Assembly (NCBI RefSeq): GCF_039541955.1
Contig: NZ_BAABHF010000010.1
Coordinates: forward strand, 1-64,000
Length of the DNA stretch: 64,000 bases
Source of the DNA: Actinoallomurus oryzae
Lineage (GTDB): Bacteria; Actinomycetota; Actinomycetes; Streptosporangiales; Streptosporangiaceae
Reading direction: 5' to 3'
In this document: positions 27,983-35,568 of the stretch, piece after piece
Position numbering within the stretch: the first letter of the stretch is position 1
Layout: the number at the start of each line of letters is the position of its first letter
Translations under genes and position numbers: made by a program
Notes under the pieces: generated by a model
What the model was told of the DNA's origin: nothing
The model's database searches: none
What the model saw: only the letters and a program-made list of their open reading frames with translations

Positions 27983-29437
27983 TTGGACCTGCATCTGCCC
28001 CTGGACCGTCCGGCCGGACGGCTCGCGGCCCAGCTCGCCGACGGCCTGCGCGCGGCGGTGCGCGACGGACGCCTGCGACCCGGCGCGCGCCTGCCCTCGA
28101 CCCGCGACCTGGCCGCCGACCTGGACGTCTCGCGCGGCGTCGTGGTGACGGCGTACGAACAGCTCGTCGCGGAGGGCTTCGTGGTGTCCCGGCAGGGCGA
28201 CGGCACCCGGGTCGCGCCCGCGCCCGCCGTGCGCCCGGCGCCGGAGTCGCGCAGCGAGGCTCACCGGCGTGCGCTGCGGCTCGCCGCGGGCACCGAGGCG
28301 GGCCCGGCCGACCCGCCCGGCATCTCCTACGACCTGCGGCCGGGCAAGCCGGACCTGGCCGCGTTCCCCCGCGACCGCTGGGCCGCGACGCTGCGCGACG
28401 TCCTGCGCGAGCTGCCGCACTCCGCCCTGAACTACCCCGATCCTGCGGGTGTGCCGGAGCTGCGGACCGAGCTGGCCGCGCACCTGGCACGCGTGCGCGC
28501 CGCCGTGGCCGACCCGGCGGCACTCGTCGTGACCGCGGGCGTGGCCCAGATGCTGGCGACCGTCCCGCGCATCCTGATCGAGGAGGGGCACCGGCTGCTC
28601 GCCGTGGAGGACCCGCTGGGCCACCACCAGATCCCGATGATCCGCGCCACCGGCGTCGAGCTGACTGGCGTGCCCGTGGACGAGGAGGGCATCGACGTCG
28701 ACGCGCTGGCCCGTACGCGAGCGCGGGCGGTGCTGGTCACGCCGGCCCACCAGTTCCCCACCGGGGTCGTGCTCTCCCCCCGGCGCCGCGCGGCGCTGAT
28801 CGACTGGGCGCGCGACGTCGACGCGCTGATCATCGAGGACGACTACGACGGAGAGTTCCGCTACGACCGCGACCCCGTCGGCTGCCTGCAGGGGCTCGCG
28901 CCGGAGCGGGTGCTGCTGGCCGGTTCGGTGAGCAAGGCGCTGTCGCCCGCGCTCCGCCTCGGCTGGGCGGTGGCGCCCCCGTGGCTGGCGGTACGCCTGC
29001 GCGCGGCACGTGGCCTGTACGACCTCGGCTCGCCAGTGCTCGACCAGCACGTCCTCGCGCGCCTGATCGCCGGTGGCGAGTACTCCCGGCACCTGCGGCT
29101 GATGCGCCGGACGTACCGGGACCGGCGGGACGCGTTCGTGGCCGCGCTGGGCGAACACCTGCCGGAGGTACGGGTGCACGGCGTCTCCGCCGGCCTGCAC
29201 GCGTACGCCGAACTCCCCGGCGACTGCGACGAGGACGCCGTCGTCGCCGGGGCCGCGACGCTGGGCGTGGCGGTGGAGGGCGTCGCCCCGATGCACGTGG
29301 GACGCCCCGGCCCTCCCGCGATCGTCGTCGGCTACGCCCGGCTCACCGAGAGCCGCATCGCCGAGGCCGTCGGCCTCCTCACGAGAGCCGTCGCCGCCGC
29401 CCGACCCGGCGCCCGGGGCGATCTTCGCCGCGCATAG
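27983..29437 (+). CDS. MocR/PdxR-type GntR regulator with aminotransferase domain
   Basis: A 484-residue fusion regulator from TTG 27983. The GntR winged helix is at ~1-75 (LRPGARLPSTRDLAADLDVSRGVVVTAYEQL, discontinuous). Residues ~110-470 form a fold-type I aminotransferase domain; the PLP-binding Lys is in GSVSKALSPALRLGW, and IIEDDYDGEFRYD carries the Asp that pairs with the pyridine nitrogen. Such regulators sense PLP or amino-compound adducts. Divergent pairing with an EamA exporter suggests control of export of an amino acid, amine or vitamin B6 compound (inference). Confidence 0.93.
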   Translation: MDLHLPLDRPAGRLAAQLADGLRAAVRDGRLRPGARLPSTRDLAADLDVSRGVVVTAYEQLVAEGFVVSRQGDGTRVAPAPAVRPAPESRSEAHRRALRLAAGTEAGPADPPGISYDLRPGKPDLAAFPRDRWAATLRDVLRELPHSALNYPDPAGVPELRTELAAHLARVRAAVADPAALVVTAGVAQMLATVPRILIEEGHRLLAVEDPLGHHQIPMIRATGVELTGVPVDEEGIDVDALARTRARAVLVTPAHQFPTGVVLSPRRRAALIDWARDVDALIIEDDYDGEFRYDRDPVGCLQGLAPERVLLAGSVSKALSPALRLGWAVAPPWLAVRLRAARGLYDLGSPVLDQHVLARLIAGGEYSRHLRLMRRTYRDRRDAFVAALGEHLPEVRVHGVSAGLHAYAELPGDCDEDAVVAGAATLGVAVEGVAPMHVGRPGPPAIVVGYARLTESRIAEAVGLLTRAVAAARPGARGDLRRA

Positions 29438-29475
29438 GGTCGATGCTGTCGGCACAACGTTCCAGGAGGCGTCAC

Positions 29476-30876
29476 ATGTCCGAGCAGGAACACCGGGTCG
29501 AGCACGACTCCATGGGAGACGTCCGCCTCCCGTCGTGGGCCAAGTGGCGGGCGCAGACGCAGCGGGCCGTGGAGAACTTCCCCATCTCGGGTCAGCGGCT
29601 GGAGCGCGCGCAAATCGCGGCGCTCGCCCGGATCAAGGCCGCGGCGGCGCGGGTCAACGCCGAGCTCGGCGTCCTCGAACCGGACATGGCGGACGCCGTC
29701 GAGAAGGCCGCGCTCGCCGTCGCCGACGGTGAGTACGACGAGCACTTCCCGGTCGACGTGTTCCAGACCGGGTCCGGGACGTCGTCGAACATGAACGCCA
29801 ACGAGGTCATCGCGACGCTCGCCCAGGAGCGGCTCGGCCGTCCCGTCCACCCGAACGACCACGTCAACGCCTCCCAGTCCTCCAACGACGTCTTCCCCAC
29901 CTCGATCCACACGGCCGCCACCGGTCTCGTGGTGGACGAGCTGATCCCCGCGCTCCGGCACCTCGCGGACGCGCTGACGCGCAAGGCCGGGGAGTTCGCC
30001 TCCGTCGTCAAGGCCGGCCGCACCCACCTGATGGACGCCACACCGGTCACGCTCGGCCAGGAGTTCGGCGGGTACGCCGCCCAGGTCGCGTACGGCGTGG
30101 AGCGTCTCGAGGCCGCCCTACCGCGCCTGGCCGAGCTGCCGCTGGGCGGCACCGCGGTCGGGACGGGCGTCAACACGCCGGCCGGCTTCGCCGAGCGGGT
30201 CATCGCCGAGCTGGCGCGCGACACGGGCCTGCCGCTCACCGAGGCGCGCGACCACTTCGAGGCGCAGGGCGCGCGCGACGCCCTCGTGGAGACCAGCGGG
30301 GTGCTGCGGACGATCGCGGCCGGCCTCATCAAGATCGCAAACGACCTGCGCCTGATGAACTCCGGTCCGCGGGCCGGCCTGGCCGAGATCCGCCTGCCCG
30401 AGCTCCAGCCGGGCTCCTCGATCATGCCGGGCAAGGTGAACCCGGTCATCCCCGAGGCGGTGTGCCAGGTCGGCGCGCAGGTCATCGGCAACGACGCCGC
30501 CATCGCCTACGGCGGCACGGCGGGCACGTTCGAGCTCAACGTGATGATGCCGATGATGGCCCGCAACCTGCTGGAGTCTCTACGGCTGCTGACCGCCGTC
30601 TCCCGCGTCCTCGCCGACAAGTGCGTCGACGGGATCGAGGCCGACGCCGAGCGCGGCCGGGAGTACGCCGCGTCGTCCACGGCCATCGTCACGCCGCTCA
30701 CCCGCTACATCGGCTACGAGGAGGCGGCCAAGGTGGCCAAGCGGGCGCTCGCCGAGCGCCGGACCATCCGCGAGGTCGTGCTCGACGCCGGGTACGTCGA
30801 CCGCGGCGACCTGACGCTCGAACAGCTCGACGCCGCGCTGGACACGCTCGCGATGACCCGGCCGAGCGGGTCCTGA
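29476..30876 (+). CDS. fumC: Class II fumarate hydratase
   Basis: A 466-residue enzyme. ATG 29476 has AGGAGG six bases upstream, so the longer open frame back to 28981 (antisense phase over the MocR gene) is not coding. Signature GSSIMPGKVNP and the blocks GSGTSSNMNANEVIA and NDHVNASQSSNDVFPTSIH are intact. It is iron-independent and oxygen-stable. In Mycobacterium the fumarase next to glpX is this class; here a class I enzyme is also present nearby. The gene is 38 bases behind mocR. Confidence 0.97.
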   Translation: MSEQEHRVEHDSMGDVRLPSWAKWRAQTQRAVENFPISGQRLERAQIAALARIKAAAARVNAELGVLEPDMADAVEKAALAVADGEYDEHFPVDVFQTGSGTSSNMNANEVIATLAQERLGRPVHPNDHVNASQSSNDVFPTSIHTAATGLVVDELIPALRHLADALTRKAGEFASVVKAGRTHLMDATPVTLGQEFGGYAAQVAYGVERLEAALPRLAELPLGGTAVGTGVNTPAGFAERVIAELARDTGLPLTEARDHFEAQGARDALVETSGVLRTIAAGLIKIANDLRLMNSGPRAGLAEIRLPELQPGSSIMPGKVNPVIPEAVCQVGAQVIGNDAAIAYGGTAGTFELNVMMPMMARNLLESLRLLTAVSRVLADKCVDGIEADAERGREYAASSTAIVTPLTRYIGYEEAAKVAKRALAERRTIREVVLDAGYVDRGDLTLEQLDAALDTLAMTRPSGS

Positions 30877-30907
30877 GGCCCGCACTCCAGGAGGTCCGCG
30901 ACCTGGG

Positions 30908-31363
30908 TCAGTACCAGCCCGCGGCTTCGGCGTGGTCCCAGGCGGCGCACGGGGTGCCGTACCGGCGGGCGATGTAGGCGAGCCCCCACTTGATCTGCGT
31001 CGCCGCGCTGCTGCGCCAGTCGTCGCCGGCGCTGGCCATCTTCGATCCCGGCTTGGCCTGCGGGATGCCGTACGCCCCGGACGACCGGTTGCGGGCCAGG
31101 TGGTTCCAGTTGCTCTCGCGCGTCCACAGGCGGTCCAGACAGCGCCACTGCCGTTCGGACCAGCCGCGCGGGGTCATGAGCGCCACGGCCAGCAGCCGGT
31201 TCCGCAGAGGCGCCGAGATCTCCAGGGCCTCGACGCGCCCGGAGTCGTGTGCGGAGTCATGGTCGGCCCGGACCTCCGCCGTCGCCGTACGGCCGGGCGC
31301 CCAGGGGCCCACCGTGACGGCGCAGCCGATGGCCGCCGCGATCCGGATGATGTATCGATGCAC
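30908..31363 (-). CDS. Secreted transglycosylase-like protein, short form
   Basis: A 151-residue protein with an N-terminal hydrophobic signal (HRYIIRIAAAIGCAVTVG), a spacer and a C-terminal lysozyme-like domain (~65-151): ERQWRCLDRLWTRESNWNHLA, then SSGAYGIPQAKPGSKMASAG and TQIKWGLAYIARRYGTPCAAW. The Glu of TRESNW is the expected catalytic acid. Two cysteines (WRCLD, TPCAA) may pair. The domain is closely related to the C-terminus of the gene at 31683-32750; the two are paralogues flanking a mini-gene. It is convergent with fumC. Confidence 0.85.
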   Translation of the reverse strand: MHRYIIRIAAAIGCAVTVGPWAPGRTATAEVRADHDSAHDSGRVEALEISAPLRNRLLAVALMTPRGWSERQWRCLDRLWTRESNWNHLARNRSSGAYGIPQAKPGSKMASAGDDWRSSAATQIKWGLAYIARRYGTPCAAWDHAEAAGWY

Positions 31364-31428
31364 AGCCAGGAAACTGTCCGCGGGCCCGGCGGGGCGACAC
31401 CCGCGCGGGCGGCATCCGTGCCGGGCCG

Positions 31429-31665
31429 TTACCGGTTCTTTGCGGCCGCCGCGCCGTTACGTTGCCCCTGGCGCGTGACGTGGTGACGCCGGTGGCCGGT
31501 GCCGGGCTTCTTGTGGTGCCGTGCCGCGACGATCCGCGCCGCGGCCGTGCTCGGCGACGCCGCCCGTGCGGGCGCCGCCAGAGCCAGTCCGGCCGCGGCG
31601 CCGAGGCCGGCCAGCACGGCGACGGCCTTCGGCAGAGCGGAACCACGTATGGAGTTGTGGGCCAC
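31429..31665 (-). CDS. Tiny secreted His/Arg-rich basic protein
   Basis: A 78-residue protein from GTG 31665 with AGAGG seven bases upstream. The first ~33 residues are a signal peptide (AHNSIRGSALPKAVAVLAGL, hydrophobic core, then APARA before the cleavage site). The mature part is ~45 residues, strongly basic and His-rich (ARHHKKPGTGHRRHHVTRQ). It begins 17 bases after the transglycosylase-like gene at 31683 and precedes the shorter paralogue, so all three may form one operon. The open frame extends upstream to 31938 but that part is antisense-phase shadow of the neighbour. Function unknown; metal binding or wall association would fit. Confidence 0.7.
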   Translation of the reverse strand: MAHNSIRGSALPKAVAVLAGLGAAAGLALAAPARAASPSTAAARIVAARHHKKPGTGHRRHHVTRQGQRNGAAAAKNR

Positions 31666-31682
31666 GATGTACCTCTGGACGC

Positions 31683-32750
31683 CTAGTACCAGCCGGTGGA
31701 CTGGGAGTGCGACCAGGCCCCGCAGGGGGTGCTGTACCGGTCCTTGATGTAGCCGAGGCCCCACTTGATCTGGGTGGTGGCGTTGTTCTGCCAGTCGGGC
31801 CCGGCGCTGGCCATCTTCGATCCCGGCTTGGCCTGCGGGATGCCGTACGCCCCGGACGGGTTGGCGGCGTGGACGTTCCAGCCGCTCTCGCGGTTCCACA
31901 GGTTGACCAGGCAGCCGAACTGCGAACTCGGGCTCCACCCGTAGCTCGGCAGCAGCGAGCGCGCGATGCGCTGCGCCTCGCTCGCCGGCACCGGGTCACC
32001 CGCGCTGGGAGTCTTCGGCTTCGGCTTCGGCGGGGGCGTGCCCTTGGCCATGAGCTTCGGCCGGACCACCTGATCGCGGGCGGCGCGGGAGGCGCGCTTC
32101 TTCAGCTCCTTCTGGCGCCGCTTCTCGGCGTCCGCGCGCTGCGCGTCGGTCAGCGGCGCGGGGGCCGGGGCCTGGGCCTGCACCTGCGGGGGGTTGCTGT
32201 GCTTGCTCGATGAGCCCCCGGTCACCGCCCAGGCGACGCCTCCGCCGCCGACCACGGCGACGGCCGCGGCGACCGCGGCGAACCGGATCAGCCGCTTGTT
32301 GCTCGCGCTGGGGGTGCGCCGCATGTCCTCGAAGTCGGGCGCCGGGTCCGCCCCGGGACCGCCGTAGGGCGGCATGGCCGACGTGGCCATGGGCTCCGGC
32401 TCGTACTCCGGCTGGTACACGGGGATGTCGTGCGCCGTGTTGTCGGACACCTGGCCCATGGAGTCGTACGCGGCGGTGGCGTTGCCGTCGGACGCGTCGT
32501 GGGCGTAGGCGGTCGTGTCGTAGGCACCGGTGTCGTACGACGGCGTCTCGTACGACGGCGTCTCGTACGACGGCGTCTCGTACGCGCCGTCGTCCTGGGC
32601 GGAGGGCGCGCTGAGCGGGGTGCCGGCGACCTTGAGGTCGTCGTGCGGCGCCGGAGCCGGGCCGCCGCCGGTCTCCCACGGCGCCGGCTGGGGGGTGGCG
32701 CCGTCCTGTCGATCGTCTCGTCCGGGTGACCTGAATTGGTCTCCGTACAA
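31683..32750 (-). CDS. Membrane-anchored transglycosylase-like protein, long form
   Basis: A 355-residue protein. Residues 1-150 are a disordered acidic cytoplasmic region with YETPS repeats; one membrane helix follows at ~153-175 (FAAVAAAVAVVGGGGVAWAV); then a Pro/Ala linker and a Lys/Arg-rich coiled stretch; the last ~85 residues are a lysozyme-like domain (SQFGCLVNLWNRESGWNVHA, PSGAYGIPQAKPGSKMASAG, TQIKWGLGYIKDRYSTPCGAW). The catalytic Glu candidate is in NRESGW. It should be anchored with the hydrolase domain outside. It is the first gene of the three-gene cluster and has a long untranslated leader. Confidence 0.87.
   Translation of the reverse strand: MYGDQFRSPGRDDRQDGATPQPAPWETGGGPAPAPHDDLKVAGTPLSAPSAQDDGAYETPSYETPSYETPSYDTGAYDTTAYAHDASDGNATAAYDSMGQVSDNTAHDIPVYQPEYEPEPMATSAMPPYGGPGADPAPDFEDMRRTPSASNKRLIRFAAVAAAVAVVGGGGVAWAVTGGSSSKHSNPPQVQAQAPAPAPLTDAQRADAEKRRQKELKKRASRAARDQVVRPKLMAKGTPPPKPKPKTPSAGDPVPASEAQRIARSLLPSYGWSPSSQFGCLVNLWNRESGWNVHAANPSGAYGIPQAKPGSKMASAGPDWQNNATTQIKWGLGYIKDRYSTPCGAWSHSQSTGWY
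32533..32577. repeat. Three perfect 15-bp tandem repeats in coding sequence
   Basis: TCGTACGACGGCGTC is repeated three times without change (32533-32547, 32548-32562, 32563-32577), with a degenerate fourth copy beyond. On the minus strand it encodes the YETPS pentapeptide repeats in the cytoplasmic tail of the transglycosylase-like protein. Perfect identity suggests recent expansion. Confidence 0.9.
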
Positions 32751-33120
32751 GGCGGTCCTTCCGAAGGTCGCACGCGCATGGGCACACGTGCGAATGTCCT
32801 CACTCCAGGAACCGGCGCGGACGCGCTCGGCGCGGCCGTCGATTCCCTGGGTGGGGCACGCCCTCCGTGACGGCGTACGGCGGGGGGTGAACGCCGGGAC
32901 CGGGGGGCTGTCCCACTGGAGTGCTTACGGCGCCCAAGACTGCACGAAGACGGGGGGTACCCCGCAACCGGAATGCCGTGACTGATCTCACGTCGAACCA
33001 TGTCACTTTAGGAACAGAGCGCTCAATTAACCCGACTATCAGCACTTTCCAAGCTTTCTCCCATACACTGTGACTTTGGTCACATAATTACCGGAAACCG
33101 CTCGGCGACTTCACAGCGTG
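32751..33120 (-). other. Long leader upstream of the transglycosylase-like cluster
   Basis: About 370 bases with no gene. The segment next to the coding region is GC-rich with several possible hairpins (for example CGGGGGGTACC/ GGGGTACCCC-type sequence near 32950). The distal part (33000-33110) is AT-richer, with CACTTTAGG, TAACCC and TCACAT, and probably holds the promoter. Genes for wall hydrolases in actinobacteria are often preceded by a c-di-AMP riboswitch, but I could not find its conserved CAGCTAACC block here. Confidence 0.45.
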
Positions 33121-33123
33121 ACG

Positions 33124-33156
33124 AAAACCCCCCGGCTCCCGGAGGTGCCGAGGGGT
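33124..33156 (-). terminator. Rho-independent terminator after phoH2
   Basis: On the minus strand ACCCCTCGGC pairs with GCCGGGGGGT around a ten-base loop and is followed by TTTT. It starts 16 bases after the phoH2 stop at 33172. Confidence 0.8.
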
Positions 33157-33171
33157 CGCGTACGGGACGGA

Positions 33172-34479
33172 TCAGACGCCGACGTCGCCGAGCGTGTCGG
33201 TCACGAGGGCGGCGATCGGCGAGCGTTCGGACCTGGTCAGGGTGACGTGCGCGAACAGCGGGTGGCCCTTGAGCTTCTCGACCACCGCGACCACGCCGTC
33301 ATGCCGTCCGACCCGCAGGTTGTCACGCTGTGCGATGTCATGGGTGAGCACGACGCGCGAGCCCGCGCCGATCCGCGACAGCACGGTGAGCAGCACCCCG
33401 CGTTCGAGAGACTGCGCCTCGTCGACGATCACGAAGGAGTCGTGCAGCGAGCGGCCGCGGATGTGGGTCAGCGGGAGGACCTCCAGCATGCCGCGGTCGA
33501 GGACCTCCTCGATGACCTCCGGGGTGGTGATGGCCGAGAGCGTGTCGTACACCGCCTGGCCCCACGGCGACATCTTCTCGTTCTCGGTGCCGGGCAGATA
33601 GCCGAGCTCCTGGCCGCCGACCGCGTACAGCGGGCGGAACACCACGACCTTGCGGTGCCGGCGCCGCTCGAGCACGGCGTCCAGGCCGGCGCACAGGGCC
33701 AGCGCGGACTTGCCCGTGCCGGCCCGGCCGCCGAGCGAGACGATGCCGATGTCCTCGTCGGTCAGCAGGTCGAGGGCGACGCGCTGCTCCGCCGACCGGC
33801 CGTGGAGGCCGAAGACCTCACGGTCGCCGCGGACCAGGCGTACGGACTTGTCGGGCATGACCCGGCCGAGGGCGGAGCCTCCGCCGGAGAGCAGCCGCAG
33901 GCCGGTGTGGCAGAGCAGGTCCCGTGCCTCGTCCAGCTCGATCTGGCCCGCGTCGTACAGCCGCTCCAGTTGCTCGGCCGACACCTCGAGTTCGGCCATG
34001 CCGGTGTGCCCGGTCTCGACCACCTTCTCGGCGCGGTACTCCTCCGCCGTCAGCCCGACGGAGGCCGCCTTGACCCGCAGCGGCAGGTCCTTGGAGACGA
34101 GAACGACGTCGTTCCCCTCCTGGGACAGCGACCGCGCCACCGAGAGGATGCGCGTGTCGTTGTCGCCGAGCCGGAACCCGGCCGGCAGCACCGAGGGGTC
34201 GTTGTGGTTGAGCTCGACCCGGACCGTTCCACCGTCGTCGCCGATCGGCAGGGGTTCGTCGAGCCGACCGTGCGCGAGCCGGAGGTCGTCGAGCGTCCGC
34301 AGCGCGGCGCGGGCGAAGTAACCCAGCTCGGGGTGGTGACGCTTGGCCTCGAGCTCGGTGATCACGACGATCGGGAGTACGACCTCGTGTTCGGCGAACC
34401 GGGTCAGCGCTCCCGGGTCGGCCAGCAGGACACTGGTGTCGAGGACGTACGTGCGCCGGGTGGCGGCTGATCTGGCCAC
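33172..34479 (-). CDS. phoH2: PhoH2: PIN domain fused to PhoH ATPase
   Basis: A 435-residue protein. GTG 34479 is fixed by AAGGAGAACGA just upstream; a longer frame to 34572 lacks this support. The N-terminal PIN domain (~8-140) has the acidic residues expected in YVLDTSVLLADP, VITELEAKR and GDNDTRIL, and VLVSKDLPLRVKA. The C-terminal PhoH domain has Walker A GGRAGTGKSALA and Walker B SFVIVDEAQSL. In mycobacteria PhoH2 is a sequence-specific RNA helicase and ribonuclease, encoded with the antitoxin-like PhoAT; no phoAT-like gene is evident upstream. Confidence 0.95.
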   Translation of the reverse strand: MARSAATRRTYVLDTSVLLADPGALTRFAEHEVVLPIVVITELEAKRHHPELGYFARAALRTLDDLRLAHGRLDEPLPIGDDGGTVRVELNHNDPSVLPAGFRLGDNDTRILSVARSLSQEGNDVVLVSKDLPLRVKAASVGLTAEEYRAEKVVETGHTGMAELEVSAEQLERLYDAGQIELDEARDLLCHTGLRLLSGGGSALGRVMPDKSVRLVRGDREVFGLHGRSAEQRVALDLLTDEDIGIVSLGGRAGTGKSALALCAGLDAVLERRRHRKVVVFRPLYAVGGQELGYLPGTENEKMSPWGQAVYDTLSAITTPEVIEEVLDRGMLEVLPLTHIRGRSLHDSFVIVDEAQSLERGVLLTVLSRIGAGSRVVLTHDIAQRDNLRVGRHDGVVAVVEKLKGHPLFAHVTLTRSERSPIAALVTDTLGDVGV

Positions 34480-34599
34480 TCGTTCTCCTTCGGGCACCTG
34501 CCCAGGCGGACCGCCTGAGGAGGCGTCCTTTCCTCGGGGGGACCTGTTTCGACGCCGGAGCCGCCGTCCCACCCGGCAGAGAAGAGCCGACCAGGTGGT

Positions 34600-35370
34600 T
34601 CAGGAGCCGTAGCGACGATGTCTCGCGGCGTAGGCGCGGATCGCCCGCAGGAAGTCGACCTTGCGGAAGTCAGGCCAGAAGGCCTCGCAGAAGTAGAACT
34701 CCGAGTGGGCGCTCTGCCAGAGCATGAAGCCGGAAAGGCGCTGCTCTCCCGACGTGCGGATGACGAGATCCGGGTCGGGCTGGCCACGGGTGTAGAGATG
34801 CTCGGCAATGTGCTCGACGTCGAGGACCTCGGCGAGTTCCTCGATGCTGGTGCCCCTGCTCGCCTGTTCGTGCAGGAGTGAGCGCACCGCATCAGCGATC
34901 TCACGTCTACCTCCATACCCAACTGCGACGTTCACAATCAGGCCGGGGGCATCGGATGTGCTTTCTTCGGCATGTTTCAGGACACGCGCCGTCTTGTCGG
35001 GGAGGAGGTCGAGCGCGCCGACCGGCTTGACGTGCCACCCCTGCGCGGCGAGGTCCTCGACGGTGTTCTCGATGATCTCCAGGAGGGGCTCCAGCTCGGC
35101 GGCGGGCCGGCCGAGGTTGTCGGTGGACAGCAGCCACAGCGTGACCACCTCCACGCCCGTCTCCTGCGACCACTGGAGCAGCTCGGAGATCTTGTCGGCG
35201 CCGCGCTGGTGGCCGGTGTTGATGTCGGCGATGCCCATCGAGCGGGCCCATCGCCGGTTGCCGTCGAGGATGACACCGATGTGGCGCGGGTTCGCGTCGG
35301 GGTTCAGCCTCGCCTCAAGCCGTTGTTCGTACAGCTTGTAGACAAGGTCCCGCAGGCTCATGAGCCGCAC
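34600..35370 (-). CDS. uppS: Isoprenyl transferase (cis-prenyl diphosphate synthase)
   Basis: A 256-residue cis-prenyltransferase. The pyrophosphate-binding motif is HIGVILDGNRRWARSMG; further conserved blocks are LWLLSTDN, VNVAVGYGGRREI, DLVIRTSGEQRLSGFMLWQ and YFCEAFWPDF. The enzyme condenses IPP onto an allylic diphosphate to make Z-polyprenyl carriers. Its place near phoH2 matches Rv1086, the short-chain Z-farnesyl diphosphate synthase, so product length may be C15 rather than C55; I cannot decide from sequence. Start is GTG 35370 or ATG 35361. Confidence 0.95.
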   Translation of the reverse strand: MRLMSLRDLVYKLYEQRLEARLNPDANPRHIGVILDGNRRWARSMGIADINTGHQRGADKISELLQWSQETGVEVVTLWLLSTDNLGRPAAELEPLLEIIENTVEDLAAQGWHVKPVGALDLLPDKTARVLKHAEESTSDAPGLIVNVAVGYGGRREIADAVRSLLHEQASRGTSIEELAEVLDVEHIAEHLYTRGQPDPDLVIRTSGEQRLSGFMLWQSAHSEFYFCEAFWPDFRKVDFLRAIRAYAARHRRYGS

Positions 35371-35503
35371 CTACTCCCAGTTCCGCGCCATGGTGTGAGC
35401 AGTCAATTATCGCGCTCAGCTCCGCATGCGGGGCCCGTACGGATGAACTGCCGGAAAACCCCCAGGTGCCCACCAGCGTCACCTCAGCCTCGCCGGACAC
35501 GGT

Positions 35504-35536
35504 GAGAGACACCCTCAATGGACGAGGGTGCCTCTC
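35504..35536 (-). terminator. Hairpin terminator after pckA
   Basis: GAGAGACACCCTC and GAGGGTGCCTCTC form a 13-base stem with one mismatch and a seven-base loop, 33 bases beyond the pckA stop. There is no U-tract. Confidence 0.65.
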
Positions 35537-35568
35537 AGCGCGTCTCAGTGCGTCTCCTGCCGGCGCGG

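Noticed and set aside
28981..29475. N-terminal extension of FumC overlapping the MocR gene
   Set aside because: Arg/Gly-rich out-of-frame reading of mocR; AGGAGG six bases before ATG 29476 fixes the real start and length fits FumC.
32751..33120. c-di-AMP (ydaO-type) riboswitch before the transglycosylase-like gene
   Set aside because: The gene class and leader length fit and there are G-rich hairpins, but I could not find the conserved CAGCTAACC block or a properly ordered GGGGTGAA element on the minus strand. A GGGGTGAAC string is present only on the plus strand, pointing away from the gene.
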